Source of the DNA: Agelas oroides
Lineage: Eukaryota > Porifera > Demospongiae > Agelasida > Agelasidae
Length of the DNA: 64,000 nt
Assembly: GCA_949130485.1 (NCBI GenBank)
Contig: OX422183.1
Coordinates: forward strand, 23,481,702 to 23,545,701
Direction: 5' to 3'
Part shown: one piece after another, positions 57,232-64,000 of the stretch
Layout: the number at the start of each line of letters is the position of its first letter
Position numbering within the stretch: position 1 is the stretch's first letter
The notes under the pieces: model-generated
What the model saw: only the letters and a program-made list of their open reading frames with translations
What the model was told of the DNA's origin: nothing
The model's database searches: none
Program-made: the position numbers and the translations under genes

Positions 57232-60079
57232 CATGCATGAACAGTTAATTCTGGGAACAGATTGGTTAAGAATCCAAAACACATTACAGCAATCACCTTT
57301 TCCTCGAAGCCTAACATTTACCCATTTGCATCACAAGGAAGTAGTCAAGAATGCTTACTCATCTGCATCACAAATGCATGCAATATGTTCACTCACCTGA
57401 AACTCAGATAGCAAATGGCTTGTTGAAATGACAATTCCCTTTTTACAGTAAGCTAGCTTAAGGAAGACTTGGAGGTTACTCACCATGTGCTGGGTATACC
57501 CTCAACTTAGCAGTTCAGTCAGCACTGAAAGTGCCAGCTATTTCTACCGCTTTGAGCCGCTGCAGAGAAGTTATTACACACTTCAACCAGTCACGAATAG
57601 ACCGAGAAGATTTATGCTTAAAGCAGCAGCAGTTGGGGCTACTTGGACATGCATTGATGCAGGTTAGTGTGTAAAACATGTATGGATTACAATTGAGCTC
57701 CCTTACACAGAATTCTAATATGAACTGAAACCATGCTTAGTCAGGTGTTGAACTGTGAACCAGCAGGTTGTGAATCCTTACACAGTCAATTAGTGGTTTT
57801 GATAGCTGTAGGCTATATATCCCTTTGTTTTGAAAAGCTCAGTAATCCACTGTGCTACATGTATCGCTGTCTCCTTGTGTTTTCACACAGGATGTTCAGA
57901 CTAGGTGGAATTCAACACATGATATGATCAAAAGAATTTGTGAGCAGCAACCAGCAATTCAAGCTGTCCTCCATCGCAGGCGAGATCTTGCACATCTTGA
58001 AATTTCATCAGGTGAATGGCGGATTCTTGAGGACATAGCAGATCTCCTTGAGCCATACAAGGATGCTACCACCTGCCTGAGTTCGGAATCCTATCCAACT
58101 ATCTCAGTCTTGGAGCCTCTCTTCACTGAGATTCAGAGTAAACTGATTCCTTCTGAGAGTGATTCAACTGCTGTATGACAATTCAAAAATGCTTTAGCTA
58201 TAGACATGGACAAACGTTATCAAGACCCAGATGTTTCTCTAATTTTAAACAAAGCTAGTTTTCTAGACCCACGTTTTAAGAGTTTGGCCCACCTTCCAGC
58301 TACATCTCAGGAGGAGACAGTTGATAGTGTGATTGATGAACTGACACAGACTCTACACATGGCAGCTCACCCAGTTTGTTCCAGCACTGAACAGGAGAGT
58401 GAAGGTTCTCCTGCTAAGAAAAAGAAAACTTGTCTGGAGAAACTACTGGGTGAGAAGTTTCAAACTGAACCACTGTCACCAGGGGTGGTTACAGTCTCTC
58501 GTGAGGAACTGGTGCAGGTAGAGGTCAGCCGATACAAAAGTGAGCCACCTCTCCAGCCTCTGGAATGGTGGAGTTCTCACAGACATGCTTTTCCTAATCT
58601 GGTTACAATGGCCCAGAAGTGTTTAGGCATAGTGACCTCTTCTGTACCTTCCGAACGCCTATTCAGCACAGCAGGAAATGTTGTGGATGCCAAAAGGGCA
58701 GCTCTTTTACCAGAAAACATGAACAAACTTGTGTTTTTACATGAAAACTTGCCTCCAATTCACCTCCAGTATTGACAGTTGCTATCAAAATGTCAATGTG
58801 AAAGTTGCAAAGATTACAGAAAAGCTCACAAGAATCTTAACTATAATGATTCATGACCCTGTACAGTATAGTAGCTACTTTTTTGTATGCTTGTTCTTCT
58901 TCATTTGAGTTGTCAAAAGTTATTCAGTTAACTGCCAGTTATTAAAATGTCAATAAGAGACAGTTATAAAATAGCTGATCAAGCAGGTTCACAGGCCTAG
59001 TACCTTCCTCCAGAAGACACAAACGGGCTCCAGCAACAGCTGTAAAATCTCGGTCTAGGTATCAACATCGCTATCTTGACACTTACTCTGCCATTTTCAT
59101 GACCTTGACATGAGATCCAAAGGGTGACGAAGACTAATTCTCTGCGCTATGAACTACCAATCCACTGCAGAATCCAAACAGCTATTAACTCCGTTCTAGT
59201 TTCATCGTTGAATCACAAAAGCAAGCGCGAAACATAGCTACATCGTATCGCAACCGCGTGCTTACTTCCATGAATCAATGACATATTATCGTAATATCTC
59301 TGTATCACGCAAAATTATTGAACCAGGCCTTAATATGCCTGAGTGCCCTCTAAATGGTTGCTGTAGAGCAAATAAAACAATCACAAAAAAATTTGTATGA
59401 AGAGTCTGGACGCATTTTTGTGAAATTGTGCACCAGTGAAAATTTCCAGCTATACGGTATCTCTCGAAAACAATAACTCACTTTGCCAAAACTGCCTCAC
59501 CCTTTTGAGCCATAAATGCCCGACCCATATAAGCCATGAATCTCCCATCCCTATCTTATATGTATGTGTGAAATAATCAAAATAACTTTCTTCTTAAGCT
59601 CCTAATTTCCACTTGTACCAGCTGTTCCGGCCGTTACGGCATTCCGGGTTTTCCATACAACCCCCTCAGCAGTACGAACTTTGACTTCCATGTAAGGAAC
59701 GTAATACGGTTTTCACTTTATGCATTTTAACCCTTTAAATCCCAATGACTTGGCTCAAGTTTCCAGTGCTAGCTCCCAGAAGAAGTAAAAATGTGGATCA
59801 AAGAGTTTTGACAACTTGTGGACATTTGAGTTCCATTTTTGAAGAGGCTCCAAGCTCAGAAAGTGTTTTCAGATCCTTCAAAGTAGGCATCTGTAGCTTA
59901 AAAAAGACTTCTATAGAATGAAACTCAGTACACAACGGGTTACGTATATAGTGTCGCAAAGATTCTGCAAAACCCTGATAATAGTCTTGTGCCCAGTTCT
60001 AACCCTCCATGATGATTTTATTCCCTATTTTATGTATGTACAAATAGATTTGAGACATCATTTTCCTTCCACTTGGATT

Positions 60080-61390
60080 TCAGAGATAGGTTACGGGTAC
60101 ATGTTCATGAATAAAATATTACTATGTATAACCGTGATTTTCTATCTAAAAGCTACCAGATGTTTACAACAACCAGTTGCTGCAAAGGACATTTGGCTAT
60201 AGTTTGGCATAACACTAACTTTGCTGCAGTACACAGTAGGCGGCTGCTTGATGGAATACGAGTACAAACGTCTACGTCAATTTACTATTACTAGGTGCTA
60301 TTTATGGCTTAACCCTTTGAAGGTGACAGCAACATTACGTCACAGTTAATTAACTGCGACAGGTGTTGCATAATCAGCATTACCCCTTGGAGGTCAAAGT
60401 GTCAAGCGTTGCTTAGGAAGCCCTAGGCGTAGCCAGTTGCCTGATTTGCGTAACTAGGCTGGACTAGTTTATCTAAGTAACTGATTACTGCTAGGTAAGC
60501 TATTTGTACTTGTTTGAAGCCATTTACGCGTGGCTATACTCGTAACTTACCAGCACAGTACCGATTTTCCCACTTGTTACCTACAGCCCGACAGATTCAG
60601 CCGATTCCCAAGTTATTTGAAGGTAATACTTCTGTTTTAAGTGAAAGCTGGAGGCCATTTGTTTCCTTTGTTTGAGAAAAAGCTTCGTGTTTGGCAGCCC
60701 TTGGCCAAATCACGATCGATCACGAAGTCCTTTCCTGCTTTTCCTGAATAGTGATGTAAGTGAAAAGGCGTGGCCTCGACAATTACCACTAAATAAGAAG
60801 GAATTTACCCCGAAGATCCGCTAGGCTTCGATTCTTTGTGTGGTAGGACCCAAATATAATGCAGGCGTATAAATATGCCGTTTGCGCTCATGGGAAGTAA
60901 AGATCAGGCGTATATATATGCCTGTCGCATTCAAAGAGTTAAACATAGCCAGAGCAACTCACTGCAGGGCCTATCTCGGAATAGAACAGAGCGGCAGTAG
61001 CTGAAAGGCTACTGGATACTCGCAAAATGAGTACTCAGCACCTTCGCCAACAAACTATGGTGAACTGGAAATATTTTTTTTCAAAACTCTTCGTGTGGCC
61101 CTGCAGCGATATTGTACAAATAGATAAAACGCTAGTATACGGCATTCTGTGTGCAACAATGCGAGCAAACTGACGTAGAATTTCGTACTTGTACTCCACT
61201 GAACAGCCGCCTACTGTCACTTGACTGTGTACTGTAGCTAGGTTAGTGTCATGCTGAACTATAGCCGAATGCCTTCTGTAGCGACTGGTTGTTGTAAAAA
61301 CCCGGTAGCTTTTTTGGAGGAAATGTTATACAGACAAGTTTGTGACATACTAATTTTGTAATGAACATGTACTTGTAACCTTAATAAAAA
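60080..61390. mobile_element. Degenerate foldback, split by a MITE
   Basis: TAGGCGGCTG.TTGATGGAA.ACGAGTAC (about 60237-60275) is inverted at about 61165-61213, and the pairing continues outward (TTGTTGTAAA / TTTACAACAA; GGTACATGTTCAT / ATGAACATGTAC). The arms are over 200 bp with many mismatches. The MITE 60313-60938 lies in the loop. Confidence 0.6.
60313..60938. mobile_element. piggyBac-type MITE, copy c (626 bp)
   Basis: TTAA at 60309-60312 and 60939-60942. The ends are CCCTTTGAAGGTGAC and, inverted, CTCTTTGAATGCGAC. Two palindromes GGCGTATAAATATGCC (60864-60879) and GGCGTATATATATGCC (60907-60922) are 43 bp apart and end 16 bp from the right end. Confidence 0.82.
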
Positions 61391-61588
61391 AGGCCTGGTT
61401 GGCTTGTCATTTTGAAGTGACTTGTAGGACTAGAAACAGGAAAATATCTTCAACTGACCACTTTTACAGTTACTGTAATATCTCAATAAAAAGATTACCC
61501 AAGTATGTATGAACATAAACAATGAATGAGATGACTGGTTTAGAGTGAAGTGATCCACTGCATATTGATTCCTAATGTCTCTCAACAG

Positions 61589-61642
61589 ATGAATCCTCTT
61601 CCCACTTCACCATTCCTGTCCGTCCTTCACCCAACCAGCAAG
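61589..61642 (+). CDS. Possible exon (weak)
   Basis: After CTCAACAG, 54 nt read SSHFTIPVRPSPNQQ in phase 1 and end before GCAAGT, a possible GC donor. Phase 1 is the phase in which the death-domain exon (to 32596) leaves. The distance of 29 kb makes the link speculative. Confidence 0.2.
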
Positions 61643-61649
61643 GCAAGTA

Positions 61650-62800
61650 AATGAAATTCCTTTGCTAGAAGTGGCTGTAATGGAAGTTACCAGACCCTCC
61701 CTCTTCTGCGAAAAGAGGGTGGGACTGATAACTTACTGGTAGTCAATGTAACAGCTAATGTAACATCAGTTATGGGTGTAGCAACAGCACATGGCTTGGC
61801 CTCTAAGTGGAGCTGTTCTTTATTTGAAAGCAAACCTCTCAGCTCATATCAAGCCACCTCTCTACAAACTTTACAAATGTAAGGGTTCTCCTTATACATG
61901 TTTACCCAACAAGGCGTTGAGAATAGAGTGTGGTTCTTTTTGTGTTCAAGTCTGAACTATATTTTCCTAGAGTTAAGGTTACGATGAACAACCTGTCCTA
62001 TCTCAGAATTCAATAAATGCGCTTGAATGTCAGCGTTATAACTCTAGAGTGCTTGGAGGTATTTTAGCGCTTCAAAAGCCTATGGAGATACCGAAGACCA
62101 GGCTATACACAATGCTCTTTTGGTCATAACAGCTCTAGCAGCTTATAATCCACACCATCCAGAACAAAGCCTTCACATAAACTCTCTTGCGTCAAATATC
62201 TGCTTACTGACGGCCCTCAAACTCACCGTTTTCGGTTACTAGTCTCCTAGCACAAGTATCTAGGTCGAGTCGATGGCAATTTTCAAGCAGCGCTCGAAAT
62301 GTAGGCGCTACATAAAATTTTGAGTAGCATTCTTCGTAAACCACGACTGAAAAAGCCATTTTCTGACGGTTTGTCCAGAACTTTTTTGGCAAAACTTGAC
62401 GAGTTGACCTCGAAAATTTAGTATGGAAGGCCGTTGAGCTGTTATCTTCCGCAAAAAAATAAAAGTAGTTCTCTAAAATTGACGCAAGGTTAGTAACGGT
62501 AGGAGTGCATTCGGACTTGCGGGTATGCGTCATGAATATAATTATAAATAAGTGCGCGCACAGCTTGTTCATCGTAACCTTAAGGATTTGCCATCTAGCA
62601 CTACTTATGCTTCTTGTTGAATGAGACAAGACTTCTTTTTGCAGAGTATGTGCAACATGGCAGTGACAAATATTCACTCAGATTCGATGTTTTTAGTTTC
62701 CTCTTGCCATTACTAAGTTACTCATGTTGATTTCTTCATGATTCTGTCCCTTTATTTTGCTTTTGGGTTGTAATCATTGCATGAATCCTTTACTTGCATT
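61650..62800. other. No gene established
   Basis: A 157-codon minus-strand frame (62677-62204) is open but low in recognisable features, and I see no splice context or family resemblance. The rest is unremarkable AT-rich sequence. Confidence 0.35.
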
Positions 62801-62813
62801 TTGGGTTTTAATA

Positions 62814-63560
62814 TAGCCTCGTGCCCAGGCTTCTCCCCATGCCGAAAAGCGGGGAGAGAGCCTGGAAGATCTGATCATGTGCACCTGTGGCGTATGTGTG
62901 TGGTTTTATGCATGGTTTTGATAATCGAATTATTGCCCACGCAGTGTTGTAAGCACTGACACGGCCGTTGTTGTAGTTCTGGATGTCACTGCGACTACAG
63001 ATCGGCACTGAAAGACTGTTTCACTATTATCTAGCTAGACCCAAGCTCCCGGTATGATATCAAGCATAGCTTCTACTGCAGCGCCAAGTTCTACGCTGCC
63101 ATGACGTTTCATTCAAACAGCGCAGGAGGCAGTCGCCTTATCGATGTTGACAGCGTTGGCTATTGCTCACTATGTCAGCAAGGAGTCTTTGGAAGGCCTC
63201 TGTGAACAGCTGTGAGTTCTGTATACTCTTAGCATGGTGTCATAGTGAGCAGTAGCCAGCGCTGTGAACGTCGCTAAAGCGACTGTCTTCAGCGCTATTT
63301 GAGCGGAACGATGTGTAGGGTAGAAGCTACACTGCTTACCAGTGAAACAGCCTTCCAGTGCCCATCTGTAGTCTCAGCGACGTGCACTGATCCACCAGAG
63401 TACCGCTTTAAATAACGCTGAGTACAGACTGCGTGGGCAATAATTCAATTATCAAAACCACGCCTAAAACCACGCATAGTACGTCACGGGTGCACATGAT
63501 CTGGGCTTCCAGGCTCTCTCCCCGCTTTTCGGCATGGGGAGGAGCCTGGGTACGAGGGTA
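62814..63560. mobile_element. MULE-like MITE (TAGCCTCG family), 747 bp
   Basis: GTTTTAATA (62805-62813) and ATTTTAATA (63561-63569) form a 9-bp duplication with one mismatch. The ends are TAGCCTCGTGCCCAGGCTTC and, inverted, TACCCTCGTACCCAGGCTCC, each followed by a hairpin around GCCGAAAAGC and then GATC.TGTGCACC. Inner inverted blocks (GACGTTCACAGCGCTGGCTA-like, 63140-63300) add a second palindrome. Confidence 0.82.
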
Positions 63561-63589
63561 ATTTTAATATACATAAGGCTAGGAAGGAT

Positions 63590-64000
63590 GGCCGTCTATA
63601 TAGTCACTGGACTGGTCTGGTGGACTGGAATGATGAACTGACACTTTTTACGCTCTTGAACCAGTCTCACTCATGCGTTGTGTTGCATAATGCATTATAT
63701 CCTGAAAACACAACCCTGACACAGTCCTCACACAAATGTCATAATTATCACTATAACTCATCTAGTTGGTCTCACTCAATACAACTCAGCATTGGCAATG
63801 TACTTGCTAGAACTTGGTTGTCTTGTATACTGCATGGCTACTTGATCAAACTAGGTGATTGATCACTGATACCGTATAGTTGGTATTTTCGCAGGTACAA
63901 ATTTTCGCGAGACAGGCCAAAATTCGGGTTTCAGAAATTTTCACGGTTTTAATTTTCGCGGTCAGTGAATCTGGGACCCGCGGGTTAGCTAGCGGTACAG
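63590..64000. mobile_element. Left end of a GGCCGTCTATATAGTCACTGGACTGG element
   Basis: GGCCGTCTATATAGTCACTG then tandem CTGGACTGG-like units match the ends at 25469, 43511 and 47215. The right end is beyond the window. Confidence 0.65.
63872..64000. mobile_element. Left end of a TA-flanked CCGTA element
   Basis: TA at 63870-63871, then CCGTATAGTTGGTATTTTCG and repeated AATTTTCGCG units. Same layout as 9465 and 13281. It is probably nested in the element that begins at 63590. Confidence 0.5.

Larger units (their letters stand above)
52871..57449. mobile_element. Foldback (CACTGTAAAAAGG family) inside the hAT, itself split
   Basis: ACTGTAAAAAGGAAATTGCC ... CTGAGTTTCAGGTGAGT at 52871-52929 is inverted at 57390-57449. 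The arms flank a Ty3/gypsy element. The original foldback is at most about 280 bp. The ends are related to the MITE at 26150-26403 (CACTGTAAAAAC). Confidence 0.75.
52141..58775 (+). pseudogene. ZBED-like hAT transposase, split by insertion
   Basis: An N-terminal BED finger (VWKYFGFKKDF ... CAICKQCREAV ... NLRNHLG; 52141-52290). Then IAQQEWMSLTTDLCTSKAGD and the catalytic FVTDN box (52535-52850). After the insertion: TLNLAVQSALKVPAISTALS (57500 on), a GT-AG intron (57662-57893), DVQTRWNSTHDM (57894 on), and the C-terminal hATC region with QPLEWWSSHRHAFPNL and SSVPSERLFSTAGNVV, ending at 58775. Besides the insertion there is a one-base slip after TDN and an in-frame TGA at 58176-58178. It resembles vertebrate ZBED1/4/6 relatives in domain order. 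Not functional here. Confidence 0.87.
51959..58999 (+). mobile_element. BED-finger hAT transposon with 8-bp duplication
   Basis: Exact GTACCTTC at 51951-51958 and 59000-59007. The ends are TAGAGCTGTGA and, inverted, TAGGCCTGTGAA, which fits hAT (8-bp duplication, CTGTG-type ends). Transposase exons lie on both sides of an inserted foldback element (52871-57449). Without the insertion the element would be about 2.5 kb. Confidence 0.9.

Noticed and set aside
62204-62677. 157-codon minus-strand frame
   Set aside because: Open by chance as far as I can judge: no recognisable domain, no promoter or splice context.

Overview
The window looks like repeat-rich nuclear DNA of an early-branching animal. 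A demosponge is my best guess: the host genes have many small exons with GT-AG introns, a MATH (TRAF-type) domain and a stand-alone death domain of the kind sponges have in large numbers are present, and the transposon mix (DIRS, Ngaro, Ty3/gypsy, hAT, piggyBac and very many MITEs) fits. Nothing bacterial is present: I saw no operons, CRISPR array or rRNA. The organism is inferred from gene style, not proven.

Layout. 1-380: 3' end of a MATH-domain gene. 2301-16252: a HEAT-repeat gene read as 13 exons whose phases all agree (413 codons visible). Its introns hold a full-length piggyBac (5878-8801), a TA-flanked element carrying a HIRAN-like ORF (9465-10260) and several MITEs. 18657-19442 (minus): a small three-exon host gene I do not recognise. 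19895-23400 (minus): a 3'-truncated DIRS retroelement. 25225-32596: a candidate death-domain gene, with a ten-base coding first exon behind a CCAAT box and a 7-kb intron packed with nested elements, including a TTAA-flanked palindrome (30566-32097) that carries a P2RX7-C-terminus-like exon in both arms. 33509-40750 (minus): a structurally complete Ngaro element with split direct repeats, sitting inside a piggyBac-type MITE. 41-51 kb: MITEs with TTAA or 9-bp target duplications, remnants of a MULE-like and a hAT transposase, and a short ORF cluster inside one MULE-like element. 51959-58999: a BED-finger hAT transposon with 8-bp duplications, split by a foldback element that was itself split by a Ty3/gypsy element with 5-bp duplications. 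59-64 kb: foldbacks and MITEs.

The strongest signals are in the transposon ecology. At least three apparent families (TAGTCTCG hairpins, TAGCCTCG hairpins, GGTNGTCTA...ACTGGACTGG elements) all make 9-bp target duplications, which suggests one MULE-type transposase. piggyBac-type elements share a geometry of two short palindromes about 40 bp apart and 14-16 bp from one end, while the palindrome sequence changes between families. Two elements carry domains not expected in a transposon (HIRAN-like, P2RX7-C-like).

Exon calls rest on reading splice sites and frames by eye. Family names rest on remembered motifs. No database search was run.
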